This document shows, one piece after another, positions 8,654 to 16,429 of a stretch of 64,000 nucleotides of DNA (the first letter of the stretch is position 1; every line of letters starts with the position of its first letter). The DNA is taken from assembly GCA_027485645.1 (NCBI GenBank), contig JAIXQR010000007.1:1-64000 (forward strand). Reading direction: 5' to 3'. This DNA comes from a bacterium. Lineage in GTDB: Bacteria; Armatimonadota; Fimbriimonadia; Fimbriimonadales; Fimbriimonadaceae. The notes beneath the pieces are model-generated. The model ran no database searches. It worked only from the letters and a program-made list of their open reading frames with translations, and was not told the origin of the DNA. The position numbers were made by a program, and so were the translations under genes.

Positions 8654-10156
8654 TTAAAGCGAAACGCCGGAAATCACAGTCGAGTACACGCTGTTCGCTT
8701 CCGCATCGATCGTCACAACCTTATCTTTAACCGCCACGGTCGATTCGCTCAGCTTCTTCGGACCCGCCGTGTTTGTGACCGTAACGCTTGCCGTTGTTCC
8801 GAAACTCACCAAGTTGGAAAGGTCGATGTTGATCTTCTGTGGCGTGCCGTAATTCACCGTAATCAAGACCAGAGCTTTGCGAGCCGGATCGTAAGAACAA
8901 ATCGTGTTGTGATCGTTGGTTCCAATCACTTGATGCCCCGGCCGAAGGAAGCGCGTGAACTGCGCAAAAGTGTAGTACTTCTGATACAGCCACTTAGGCT
9001 TCGCTCGTTCGGGAGAGTCTTTGTCTTCCTTACCGTCATATTTTGCGTTGACTAAGCCCCAGCCAGAAAACGGCTCGATCGGTTGCCAGTAGATCCAAGC
9101 CGAGGCACGCAGAAAGTTAATGTCTTCCGTGATCGACTGGGCCATCCCCATTCCGCCACCGTTTCCGTCGCCGACTTCCGACATCCAAATCGGTTTGTTT
9201 CCAACAGAAGTCCGCAGGGTGGTACGGGCTTTGTTGTCTCGCCAAAGTTCCAATCCGCTGTAGCTGTGTACATTTACGCGATCGACCAGATCCGAGACCT
9301 TGGCTTGCTTCGGCCCGACCGCTACCGTTTTGCTCTTGAAGAAATCATAGGTGGTGATGGCTTCGGTCATCGCATTCTCATCGCTTGCCGCGATGCTAAC
9401 GGAGGACAATCCACGAAGATTCAGTTCGTGCCGCAGGAGTCCAAGAATCTCTGCCTGCGCATCGCGCGAGATGTTGCAGCCCTCTTGCTCCTTGGGATAG
9501 TTCCACCACCCGGCTGATGGTTCGTTAAAGGGCGAAAGGGAAGCGACGGTAACGCCCCACTTGTCCTGGGCCTGCTTAACGACCGTCGCCAAGTACTTGG
9601 CAAAATCATGTCGCCGTGAAGGCAAAAGCTTGCCGCCGGCCGAACTCTTTTCCTCCGTCATCCACCACATTGGTGCATTGGCGAAGAACTCGACCTTTGC
9701 CCCGCGGGTAGTGGCTGCCCGAAGCATGCTTCGCTGATTCGCGTCTCGGCTCCAGTCGTAGCTACTCGATTCTGGGGAGTCGCTTTCCCAGTTCACCCAA
9801 TACCCGTCAATATCCTTGTACCAAGGAAAGTTGGCAGGTAGTCGTTCGCTGATTCCCGCGACGGTATCCCCTTTACCTCCGCCACCAACGTTGTAGCGAA
9901 CGATGGAAAGACCCAATCCCGGTGCCTGTTCATTCAGCACCGCCACCGGTTTCAGCGTGAACAGCAGATCTGCATACAGGCTTTCATAAGCCGACTGTCC
10001 AACACCATGGCCCCACCAACAGATGGAGCCGCCCCATCCTTCCCACGTTCCACGTGATTCCTCTTTATGAATGACGATGGTGTAGTCAGCTTGAGAAAGG
10101 TGTGGAATGTTCAAAAGGCACAGCAGGGCACCTGCAGCGAGAAAGGATCGGGTCAT
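8654..10156 (-). CDS. Secreted GH30-family glycoside hydrolase (endo-beta-1,6-galactanase-like)
   Basis: 500 residues with a signal peptide (MTRSFLAAGALLCLLNIPHLSQA) and a (beta/alpha)8 barrel. The N-terminal WEGWGGSICWW, the acid/base in SPFNEP (Glu 212) and the nucleophile in MSEVGDG (Glu 327) fit GH30. A C-terminal beta-sandwich (about 400-500) completes the GH30 architecture. GH30 enzymes cleave beta-linked galactan, xylan or glucan; this one most resembles the beta-1,6-galactanase subgroup, though substrate is inference. It is the last gene of a minus-strand cassette: pseudopilin, Gly/Pro-rich membrane protein, then this gene 8 bp later. A LacI-type operator lies ahead of the cassette, as expected for sugar-induced expression. 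Confidence 0.87.
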   Translation of the reverse strand: MTRSFLAAGALLCLLNIPHLSQADYTIVIHKEESRGTWEGWGGSICWWGHGVGQSAYESLYADLLFTLKPVAVLNEQAPGLGLSIVRYNVGGGGKGDTVAGISERLPANFPWYKDIDGYWVNWESDSPESSSYDWSRDANQRSMLRAATTRGAKVEFFANAPMWWMTEEKSSAGGKLLPSRRHDFAKYLATVVKQAQDKWGVTVASLSPFNEPSAGWWNYPKEQEGCNISRDAQAEILGLLRHELNLRGLSSVSIAASDENAMTEAITTYDFFKSKTVAVGPKQAKVSDLVDRVNVHSYSGLELWRDNKARTTLRTSVGNKPIWMSEVGDGNGGGMGMAQSITEDINFLRASAWIYWQPIEPFSGWGLVNAKYDGKEDKDSPERAKPKWLYQKYYTFAQFTRFLRPGHQVIGTNDHNTICSYDPARKALVLITVNYGTPQKINIDLSNLVSFGTTASVTVTNTAGPKKLSESTVAVKDKVVTIDAEANSVYSTVISGVSL

Positions 10157-10164
10157 GCGAGGAT

Positions 10165-10440
10165 TTAGTTTCCGCCAACGGTTGGCGCAGTTAGTCCGGG
10201 GGGAGGTCCGCCCATTCCCGGAGGTGGTGGTGCTCCGGGCCCACCGCCGCCTGGCGCTCCACCAGGTCCCTTCTTGTTTGGATCAGTTTCTTCCCAGGGT
10301 GGCTTGCCGGGGGTGTATTGCACTTGGCCCTGGTCGAGGTTGCCCGCGTTGCTTACGGATTTAACAATGAAGTAACCCACAACTGCAACCGCGACAACAA
10401 CAATTGCCACCAGTACGGGCGTTTTTATCTCAGCTTTCAT
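10165..10440 (-). CDS. Small single-pass membrane protein with Gly/Pro-rich tail
   Basis: 91 residues: a short basic start, one TM helix (VLVAIVVVAVAVVGYFIV), a linker containing YTPGKPPWEETDPNKKG, then a disordered GPGGAPGGGGPG/PPPPGMGGPPPG tail. Family not recognised. It sits between a pseudopilin (69 bp upstream) and a GH30 gene (8 bp downstream) on the same strand. The other pseudopilin in this window (24765-23734) is also followed by a very small membrane-anchored protein, which suggests that such partners recur. Probably periplasmic tail with a membrane anchor; function unknown. Confidence 0.7.
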   Translation of the reverse strand: MKAEIKTPVLVAIVVVAVAVVGYFIVKSVSNAGNLDQGQVQYTPGKPPWEETDPNKKGPGGAPGGGGPGAPPPPGMGGPPPGLTAPTVGGN

Positions 10441-10509
10441 GATTTAAAATCGGTTACGAACGTAACGGTCCGACCCGAATGACTCGGGCCGGACCGTAGT
10501 GGCGCTAAC

Positions 10510-11310
10510 TTACTGTCGCTTGTCCCACATTCCGACTGGCCATGGCCAATCGGCGTTGGAGCCACCGCCAGGCCAGTAGCTAGGTACTGCCGTGCCGGCT
10601 TGGCTACCCTGAGCAGCAAGGGTTGCTGCCTTCTTCATGTACTTCGCGTGTCCGTCGCTGAAGCCATAGTTGGTGCCGTCGTTGAACATCTTCGCACCGC
10701 CACCCTGCATGTTGAACTCACCGTAGTTGAAGAACACTTCGGTAGCCCAGCCTTGGCACCACTGGTGGTACCAGTTCGGTCGAGGCGCAATCACGATCGT
10801 GGTTGCTGGCGCTGGAACGTTAGTCTGGCTAGCGCCGCCGCTGTCGCAAGTTGGCGACATCAAGCACTGCTCAGAGCCCGATCCCCACCAGTTACCAGAC
10901 GAGTTTGCAAACGCTGGCCAGGTGTAGTTCATGCTGTAAGTGACGCCGCGAGTTGGCTGTCCACCAAGGCAAGAACCACCGGTTGCTTCGGTGCCGCGGT
11001 TCCAGTTGTCGACTGGCGACTTCCAAAGCTGGATGTTCTTAACGTATGGGTGAACCTGCTGGTGCCAAGGCAACCAGTCGCCTCCCCAGCCCCAAGCGAA
11101 TGGGTAAGTATCGTCGTAGTCAGCACCGTACATCTGAATTGCGGTGTTCAACTGCTTGGAGTTCGAAAGGTCCTGGGTTTTCTTGGCAGCCATTTTGGCC
11201 TGAGCGAAAACAGGGAAGAGAATTGCTGCGAGAATCGCGATGATTGCGATAACGACGAGAAGTTCGATGAGCGTAAATGCGCTCAACTTTCGGGATTTGA
11301 ATGATCTCAT
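10510..11310 (-). CDS. Type II secretion/type IV pilus-like pseudopilin
   Basis: 266 residues. A basic leader ([11 protein letters not shown]) precedes the class III prepilin signature [16 protein letters not shown] with Glu at +5. Ala rather than Gly occupies the -1 position before cleavage, which is tolerated but unusual. The rest is a globular Gly/Trp/Asn-rich domain with [11 protein letters not shown], resembling the pseudopilins with an H-X9-DG-like tail ([11 protein letters not shown]) common in Armatimonadota and Planctomycetota. ATG 11310 is chosen over one 21 bp upstream because it places GGAG 8 nt before the start. First gene of the cassette ending in GH30; possibly forms an extracellular pseudopilus or sorting scaffold (inference). 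Confidence 0.85.
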   Translation of the reverse strand: MRSFKSRKLSAFTLIELLVVIAIIAILAAILFPVFAQAKMAAKKTQDLSNSKQLNTAIQMYGADYDDTYPFAWGWGGDWLPWHQQVHPYVKNIQLWKSPVDNWNRGTEATGGSCLGGQPTRGVTYSMNYTWPAFANSSGNWWGSGSEQCLMSPTCDSGGASQTNVPAPATTIVIAPRPNWYHQWCQGWATEVFFNYGEFNMQGGGAKMFNDGTNYGFSDGHAKYMKKAATLAAQGSQAGTAVPSYWPGGGSNADWPWPVGMWDKRQ

Positions 11311-11331
11311 GATGGTTGCTCCATTGCACAC

Positions 11332-11663
11332 GTCGAATGAACGGATGCGGCACCAAGCAAGGTGACGCGCAGAAGGAAAAAGTTTTGGTTTGCCCGAATG
11401 AATGCGTCGGGACGTCGCGTGAGTATCTCTTCAATGAGTGCCAGGCAGCGAGGGCTTTGGTGATGGAAGCTAAATCTTCCCGTCACTGAATCGTGGCTCC
11501 GTCGGGAAGGGAAAACGATTCCACCGGGTCGAATGAAGGAAACACTGTGCCACTGTAATGCATTAGCTGTACAGGCAGAGCCTATGCCAGCCGATGGATC
11601 TGCCAGCTGAACCACCTCCCGTAAAGTTGCCCGACCACTTCGTCGCTTTGGCTCCGATATCAT
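11332..11663 (-). pseudogene. Probable decayed LacI-family regulator (N-terminal part)
   Basis: On the minus strand the first codons read KRRSGRATLREVVQLADPSAG, a close match to the start of a LacI helix-turn-helix (normally like RATLREVAQLAGVSAGTVS). After an unmatched stretch of about 45 codons, a segment reading [18 protein letters not shown] resembles the LacI hinge region (IEELGYRPNAFAR). The spacing is about 28 codons too long, and no effector-binding domain follows before the pseudopilin starts. The segment also serves as the about 340-nt 5' leader of that gene. I read it as a degraded or gutted regulator; a chance frame cannot be excluded. Confidence 0.4.
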
Positions 11664-11688
11664 ACGATTTTGCTCAAACGCTTGAGCA
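11657..11688 (-). promoter_or_regulatory. LacI-type operator and -10 upstream of the pseudopilin/GH30 cassette
   Basis: TGCTCAAACG-CTTGAGCA (11671-11688) is an 18-bp palindrome with a central CG and one mismatched pair, the form typical of LacI-family operators. On the minus strand it is followed by TATGAT (11664-11659), a good -10 hexamer, so a bound repressor would block the promoter. It lies directly upstream of the lacI-like remnant, as an autoregulatory operator would. Confidence 0.6.
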
Positions 11689-11910
11689 GATTAGCACGAC
11701 CATTGAATTTTAGCAAGACTTATTTTTGAAATCTGAAAATTTGGTTGTACTCAGGTTCGGATTCGCACATTGGAATCATTTTTTGAGCAATCATATGCAT
11801 TGAAAAATAATGAATTGACAAGAAGACGTCTCAGGCATCGACGGTAAACCCAAGCACGGGTTCTGTGGCAATAATTGTGCCAAGGTACGATGACGGCAGG
11901 ACGAACTGCA
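11689..11910. other. AT-rich intergenic region
   Basis: No gene seen. Notably AT-rich for this window. It holds an imperfect inverted repeat around ATATGCAT (about 11773-11812, arms containing CATTTTTTGAGCAAT and ATTGAAAAATAATG), a TTGACA (11815-11820) without a matching -10, and TGGCA-ATAATTG-TGCCA (11866-11882) shortly before the next gene. Confidence 0.5.
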
Positions 11911-12315
11911 ATGGACTCGATCAAGCAACTGCTGCAATCACACCGGCATCTCTGGTCCGCCAACTTCGTTGTTTTGTGCGCGGTCATCAGTTTCGCTTCT
12001 GCATGGCACCGAGCTTCGTTCGGTTATTGGGGTCTGCTTGTTCTGATTGCTTACATCGCATGGGCGATTGAGCTAAGGCGATTCTGGCCGGTCTGGTTTG
12101 GTCTTTTCTCCCTCTTCTTGCTTTACCGAATCTATTCGCAGGTCGACTTGATCTCTCCGCACATGTGCACTTTGCTCTATTTGGCTACCCAGTCAGGTGC
12201 CCATGCGTTGAGTATTCCGGTCCCGGAAACGCAGCAAACGGACGATCGTCCGACGTCCGGAACTAACGATCTCGCACAATCGGGCCAGCTTGAAAGTGGC
12301 AGTTTGCAGAGTTGA
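11911..12315 (+). CDS. Small membrane protein, paralogue A of a tandem pair
   Basis: 134 residues beginning MDSIKQLLQSH, with three hydrophobic segments (about 15-30, 35-55, 60-85) and a polar Thr/Ser/Gln-rich tail. The start at 11911 is chosen because the downstream gene begins with the same MDSIKQLL and because AGGA lies 9 nt upstream. An in-frame ATG at 11890 also exists. The shared core is MDSIKQLL...SASAW-H-SF...GLLV. No family recognised. The neighbourhood is AT-rich with large palindromes, unlike the rest of the window, which hints at recent acquisition or fast evolution. Confidence 0.6.
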   Translation: MDSIKQLLQSHRHLWSANFVVLCAVISFASAWHRASFGYWGLLVLIAYIAWAIELRRFWPVWFGLFSLFLLYRIYSQVDLISPHMCTLLYLATQSGAHALSIPVPETQQTDDRPTSGTNDLAQSGQLESGSLQS

Positions 12316-12336
12316 ATCAGTGGGACGTAAAGAATG

Positions 12337-12386
12337 TTAAGTTTCTTGAGTAATGCGGCGAATAGCATCTTGTTTTGGAAACTTAA
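12337..12386. repeat. Long-armed inverted repeat before paralogue B
   Basis: TTAAGTTTC (12337-12345) and GAAACTTAA (12378-12386) are perfect 9-bp arms. They extend to ATG-TTAAGTTTC versus ATGCTTAAGTTTC if one gap is allowed. The loop is 32 nt, and the second arm ends 18 bp before the ATG at 12405. It could be a regulatory hairpin in the leader, a protein site, or a terminator of the upstream paralogue. Confidence 0.55.
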
Positions 12387-12404
12387 GCATCTAGGCAGAC
12401 GGCG

Positions 12405-12773
12405 ATGGACTCGATAAAGCAACTCCTGAAAAGAAACCCCGCGTCAGGATTGACTTGCCTGTTCGCGTTGCTTTCGGCCGTCAGCCTCGCGTCTGCCTGG
12501 CACGGTCCGTCGTTCAATTTCCTTGGCGGGTTGGTGTCTTACGCGTACGTTTTGAAGTCAGAAAAGTCTTCTTCTTGGCGCGGCGTACTGTACGGGATCC
12601 TCGCCTATATACTCTTGAGTGCGGTCAAGCCCCAAACAAACTTCGGGATATCCATTGCGATGAGCTTCTTCTACGCGGGCCTAATCGCTTTTGAGATATA
12701 TCGAGAGTTCAATCGCGACGTACTCTTGGTGAACGACCGCGGCGCTTGTGAGAACTCGGGAGATAGAAGTTGA
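12405..12773 (+). CDS. Small membrane protein, paralogue B of a tandem pair
   Basis: 122 residues: MDSIKQLLKRNP, then hydrophobic segments (LFALLSAVSLASAW, FLGGLVSYAYVL, GVLYGILAYILLSAV, SIAMSFFYAGLIAF) and a polar tail. It shares its start and the SxASAWHxxSF motif with the gene at 11911, so the two arose by duplication. Its TGA stop overlaps the TTG start of the next gene (TTGA, 12770-12773), a sign of coupled translation. Function unknown; no homologous family recognised by eye. Confidence 0.6.
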   Translation: MDSIKQLLKRNPASGLTCLFALLSAVSLASAWHGPSFNFLGGLVSYAYVLKSEKSSSWRGVLYGILAYILLSAVKPQTNFGISIAMSFFYAGLIAFEIYREFNRDVLLVNDRGACENSGDRS

Positions 12774-13183
12774 CTGAGCGTGATCCGCAAAATACTCGAC
12801 TGCAACTCATTCGCATTTTTGCGACCTACGCGATCTACCTCGGCCTCGCATCCGACCTGTGGAACGCAGGTCTGATCAATGGCTCGCAGTTCGCATGGGT
12901 TCTGATCTTTCCGACTTCTATTCAGTGCCTTGCAAAAATCGTCCCTCAGCAGAAGCCCTTAGTTCTAGTTCTGAAGGGATTGATCGTCTTGGAAGCTCTC
13001 GCTTTTATTAACTTTGTTGTAGCCATGCCGGCGATAGGCATGGCACTGATCACTGGTCTACTTTTTGCCCTCAAGCTTGAATTTCCCGAGCCGAGACCTC
13101 TTAAACACTTCGAAGGCACTTTCTCCCGCGCGGAGCCAGAAGTAAGCCAGTCATTGGAGAGGTGGCTTGGGACAGACGCATAA
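12770..13183 (+). CDS. Small membrane protein, third gene of the cluster
   Basis: 137 residues from a TTG start that overlaps the preceding stop by 4 nt. The sequence has about four hydrophobic segments (IFATYAIYLGLA, FAWVLIFPTSIQC, VLVLKGLIVLEALAFINFVVAM, GMALITGLLFAL) and a charged C-terminus (EPRPLKHFEGTFSRAEPEVSQ). It lacks the MDSIKQLL start of its neighbours but has similar size and topology. Function unknown; the overlap implies that it works with or depends on paralogue B. Confidence 0.55.
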   Translation: MTERDPQNTRLQLIRIFATYAIYLGLASDLWNAGLINGSQFAWVLIFPTSIQCLAKIVPQQKPLVLVLKGLIVLEALAFINFVVAMPAIGMALITGLLFALKLEFPEPRPLKHFEGTFSRAEPEVSQSLERWLGTDA

Positions 13184-13414
13184 TGTTGTCCGCGTGCGTT
13201 GATTGTCTCAAAAGACATGTAGTGTCATTGACATTAAACTCCTGGTTCTTTGGTTTACTTTTCCTAGGCAAATTGCCTTAGTAGGTATGGACCTTCCAAG
13301 AACGGTAGAGCCTGGAAACGAAAATTTACATTTCCGCTCTAAGGCGGGAAATAATAAAACTTTGGAGCACTTTCGGCCCCGAAACGAGGCCTCGTGGCCG
13401 CGCAACTCGCTCGC
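13184..13414. other. Intergenic region between convergent genes with hairpins
   Basis: AGGCAA-A-TTGCCT (13267-13279) and TTTCCGC-TCTAAG-GCGGGAAA (about 13330-13350) are hairpin-capable and may end transcription from one or both sides. Neither has a clear T-run. No gene seen. Confidence 0.4.
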
Positions 13415-14695
13415 TCACCGCGTCGCCGATTCGCCCGCGACGTAGCCCGTCGCAAACGCCGCCTGCAGGTTGTAGCCGCCTACCGGACCCGCAATATCGA
13501 GCACCTCGCCGCAGATGAACAAACCGCCGACCTTCCGGCTTTCCAAAGTCTGAGGATCGACCTCGTCCAAAGCAATGCCACCGGCAACGCACTCGCCTTT
13601 TTCGAGCGGTACCGTCCGAACAACGCCGAGCTTCCAGCCCTTGAGCGCTTCGCCGAGCCGGTTACGAGACTTCCGATCAAGCTGGGCAAAGGTTCGGTCT
13701 GGCTCGACGCCGATGTCTGAAACCAGCGCCGCCGCCAGCCGCTCTGCCATGTGCTCGGAAACCACGGGCAAAACCCGCGATCTCGGGGAAACGCCCTGAA
13801 GCCGAGCCAGAACTTCCTCGTGCTTCAAGTCCGGCAGGATGTCTGCCTCAAGCGAAACGTCGCCACCCGGCAAAAACTCCGCGACCACGCGGCTGATCCC
13901 GAGTGCCGTCGGGCCGCTTACACCTTGGTGCGTAAACAGCAAGTCACCCCGCCACCGGGCAATCTCTTTGCCCGCCTGGCGAGCTCGAACCACGACATCG
14001 CGCAGAGCTACGCCGCTGAACTCAACCCGGCTTGGTTCCAGGTTCAAATAGATCGGAGCCAGCGAAGCACGAACCGGCACAATCGAGTGCCCCAAGTCCC
14101 TCGCCCAGTCCCAGCCGTCGCCCGTCGTCCCGCAGTTCGGATAGCTGCTACCGCCGGTCGCTAAGATCACCCGATCAGCCGGCCAAAACTGCTTCCGCTC
14201 CGCGTTCCGCATCCGGTAACCGCTATGCGCCGCCGGCGGATCGCCGGTATGAACCCCGGTCACCCGGCCATCGACCGCCTCGATTCCAACAACGGGCGTA
14301 TCCAACTGAACCGAAACGCCGCTCTCTTCAAGGTATCCAACAAGGATAGCCAGCACTTCCTTAGCCGTCTGGTCCAACGGAAAAACCCGCCCATCGGGTC
14401 GGGTGTAAACGTTAAGACCACGGTCGGTCATCATCGAAACGATCTGCCGGTTTGTCAGCTTGTAACAAGCCGGCCGAATGAACTGAGTCTCGTTCTTTCG
14501 AAAAGCTCGCAGCACTTCCTCAAGCGGCCCGTCGTGCGCCACGTTGCACTTGCCGCCGCCAGAAATCAGAATCTTCGTCCCCAGCCGCGAAGTCTTCTCC
14601 AGAATCGTGACCTTAGCGCCAAGCTGCCCGGCCCGGTACGCGGCCATGATGCCCGCCGCGCCTCCCCCAATCACGATCACGTTCGACTTCGGCAT
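13415..14695 (-). CDS. HI0933-family NAD(P)/FAD-dependent flavoprotein
   Basis: 426 residues. The N-terminal Rossmann dinucleotide-binding motif (VIGGGAAGIMAAYRAG, residues 6-21) is followed by ILISGGGKCN and RVILATGGSSYP, and near the C-terminus by GLFICGEVLDIAGPVGGYN, all diagnostic of the HI0933/YhiN family (related to BaiN). It binds FAD, but the physiological substrate in most bacteria is unknown. The start at 14695 is supported by a TACCCT -10-like element 6 nt upstream and no Shine-Dalgarno. It is divergent from the small gene at 14747. Confidence 0.9.
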   Translation of the reverse strand: MPKSNVIVIGGGAAGIMAAYRAGQLGAKVTILEKTSRLGTKILISGGGKCNVAHDGPLEEVLRAFRKNETQFIRPACYKLTNRQIVSMMTDRGLNVYTRPDGRVFPLDQTAKEVLAILVGYLEESGVSVQLDTPVVGIEAVDGRVTGVHTGDPPAAHSGYRMRNAERKQFWPADRVILATGGSSYPNCGTTGDGWDWARDLGHSIVPVRASLAPIYLNLEPSRVEFSGVALRDVVVRARQAGKEIARWRGDLLFTHQGVSGPTALGISRVVAEFLPGGDVSLEADILPDLKHEEVLARLQGVSPRSRVLPVVSEHMAERLAAALVSDIGVEPDRTFAQLDRKSRNRLGEALKGWKLGVVRTVPLEKGECVAGGIALDEVDPQTLESRKVGGLFICGEVLDIAGPVGGYNLQAAFATGYVAGESATR

Positions 14696-14701
14696 TCCTT
14701 C

Positions 14702-14707
14702 AGGGTA
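14702..14707 (-). promoter_or_regulatory. -10 element (TACCCT), leaderless start of HI0933 gene
   Basis: Minus-strand TACCCT followed by a 6-nt spacer and ATG 14695. The identical hexamer precedes the transketolase gene. Confidence 0.45.
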
Positions 14708-14746
14708 CCGGCAACTTTCTGTGTTATCATGCTTCGCCGTAACCCA

Positions 14747-15055
14747 ATGAACCTTAAGCCCATCTCGATCGAAGACCTCCTAGAATCGCCTTTTCCCGCT
14801 TCCTTCTACGTCGTCCAAGATCCTGCCACCGGCCGATTCGGCTGCTACATCCACGAAGGAATCCATGGTCTCGCCTGTTTTGAGTCCCAAGTAAACGCGA
14901 ACCTATTCGCCACGGACTTCGACGTCGCCGAAATGACCATCCGCCACGTGACGTTCGACGAAGCCCGCGAGATCGCCAAAGACCGTCCCGCCCCGGTCGT
15001 TTGCCTCATGCTGCTCGACGATCCTACCGATCCGAGGCTCCATTTCGTTCGCTAA
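14747..15055 (+). CDS. Conserved small protein of unknown function
   Basis: 102 residues beginning MNLKPISIEDLLESPF. The middle reads like an alternating beta/alpha domain (SFYVVQDPATGRFGCYI, LACFESQVNANLFATDF, PVVCLMLLDD), cytoplasmic, with no signal or membrane segment. An in-frame ATG 18 nt upstream is possible, but a TATCAT element (14725-14730) overlaps it and suits the later start better. It sits 54 bp ahead of ispG on the same strand. The family was not recognised. Confidence 0.65.
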   Translation: MNLKPISIEDLLESPFPASFYVVQDPATGRFGCYIHEGIHGLACFESQVNANLFATDFDVAEMTIRHVTFDEAREIAKDRPAPVVCLMLLDDPTDPRLHFVR

Positions 15056-15109
15056 AGCTCCTTTTCCGTCACAATCGAAAAGCGGCATCGCCGTAGAAGG
15101 AAGTAGCTC

Positions 15110-16411
15110 ATGGCGCTAGAAAGTTTTTATCCTCGACGCAAAACCTCGGTCTGCCGAATGGGCCCCGTCGCAATGGGCGGCAACCACCCCATCCTCGTGC
15201 AAAGCATGATCACCGAGGAAACGCGAAACGTCGATGCCTGCGTCGAGCAGATCATCGCCCTTCGCCAAGCCGGCTGCGAACTCGTCCGCGTCACTACGCC
15301 AAGCCTCAATGACGCTCGGCTGATGGAAGAAATCCGGGCCAAAGTTTCCGAGCGCTACGGCTACGTCCCGCTCACCGCCGACGTTCACCACCAAGGCACC
15401 GACATCGCGGTGGAAGCGGCGAAGCACGTCGACGAAGTCCGCATCAACCCCGGCCTCTTCGTCTTCAAGCGCCACGGAACCCGCGCCGGGGAAGTCGAGG
15501 CCGACGAGGCGATTGACCTCCGCGGCCGCCAAGAAGACGCCTCCGTCGACCAGCTCCGCGCCGAACTCGCCTACGACCCGAGCGAATGGCATGAAGAGCT
15601 CCAGGCCATCGAAGACAGCTTTGTCCCCGTCATCGAGGCCTGCAAAAAGTACGACCGCGCCATGCGCGTTGGCGTCAACCACGGCTCCCTGAGCGAGCGC
15701 ATCCTCGTGACCTACGGTGACACCCCAGACGGCATGGTCGAGAGCGCGTTGGAATACCTCCAGCTCTGCGAAAAGCACGGCTACACCAACCTGAACATCT
15801 CCCTCAAGGCAAGCCGAGTTCCGATCATGATCGCCGCCAACCGCCGAATGGTCGCCCGAATGGACGAAGTCGGCATGGCCTATCCGCTCCACCTCGGCGT
15901 CACCGAAGCCGGCGACGGAACCTACGCCCGCATCAAATCTACCGCCGGAATCGCGACGCTCCTCATGGAAGGCATCGGCGACACCATTCGGGTTTCCCTT
16001 TCCGAAGACCCGATCGCCGAGATTCCCGTCTGCTACGACATTCTCCAGGCCTGCGGATTGCGCAAAACCAAGGTCGAGTACATCGCCTGCCCAAGCTGTG
16101 GGCGAACCAAGTTCAACCTGCCAACCGTGTTACATCAGGTCCGCGAAGCCACCCGCCACCTCGTCGGTCTGGACATCGCGGTCATGGGCTGCATCGTAAA
16201 CGGGCCGGGTGAGATGGCCGACGCTGATTACGGCTATGTTGGTGCCGCGGGCGGGAAGATCACCCTGTACCGGAAGCGAGAGGTCGTTAAGACCGGAATT
16301 CCGCAAGAGAACGGTGTCTCTGAACTCATCTCGCTCCTGAAGAACGACGGACTATGGGTCGAGCCAGACGGCACGCGCTCCGAAGTCACCCCGCTCAGCG
16401 TTCTGAACTAA
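15110..16411 (+). CDS. ispG: 4-hydroxy-3-methylbut-2-en-1-yl diphosphate synthase
   Basis: 433 residues. IspG (GcpE) reductively opens methylerythritol cyclodiphosphate to HMBPP, the penultimate step of the MEP isoprenoid pathway. The N-terminal TIM barrel is followed by the reductase domain with 4Fe-4S ligands in CPSCGRTKF and GCIVNGPGE. The middle (NPG..., [46 protein letters not shown]) matches the cyanobacterial/plant style better than E. coli, with an acidic insert at about residues 118-165, but without the extra large domain of the plant enzyme. GAAGGA upstream of ATG 15110 is a plausible ribosome binding site. Confidence 0.96.
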   Translation: MALESFYPRRKTSVCRMGPVAMGGNHPILVQSMITEETRNVDACVEQIIALRQAGCELVRVTTPSLNDARLMEEIRAKVSERYGYVPLTADVHHQGTDIAVEAAKHVDEVRINPGLFVFKRHGTRAGEVEADEAIDLRGRQEDASVDQLRAELAYDPSEWHEELQAIEDSFVPVIEACKKYDRAMRVGVNHGSLSERILVTYGDTPDGMVESALEYLQLCEKHGYTNLNISLKASRVPIMIAANRRMVARMDEVGMAYPLHLGVTEAGDGTYARIKSTAGIATLLMEGIGDTIRVSLSEDPIAEIPVCYDILQACGLRKTKVEYIACPSCGRTKFNLPTVLHQVREATRHLVGLDIAVMGCIVNGPGEMADADYGYVGAAGGKITLYRKREVVKTGIPQENGVSELISLLKNDGLWVEPDGTRSEVTPLSVLN

Positions 16412-16417
16412 CCCGCT

Positions 16418-16423
16418 TATACT
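16418..16423 (+). promoter_or_regulatory. -10 element (TATACT), leaderless start of radC-like gene
   Basis: TATACT ends 6 nt before the GTG at 16430; this is the best -10 match among the leaderless candidates and lies in the 18-bp gap after ispG. Confidence 0.55.
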
Positions 16424-16429
16424 AAAGCA

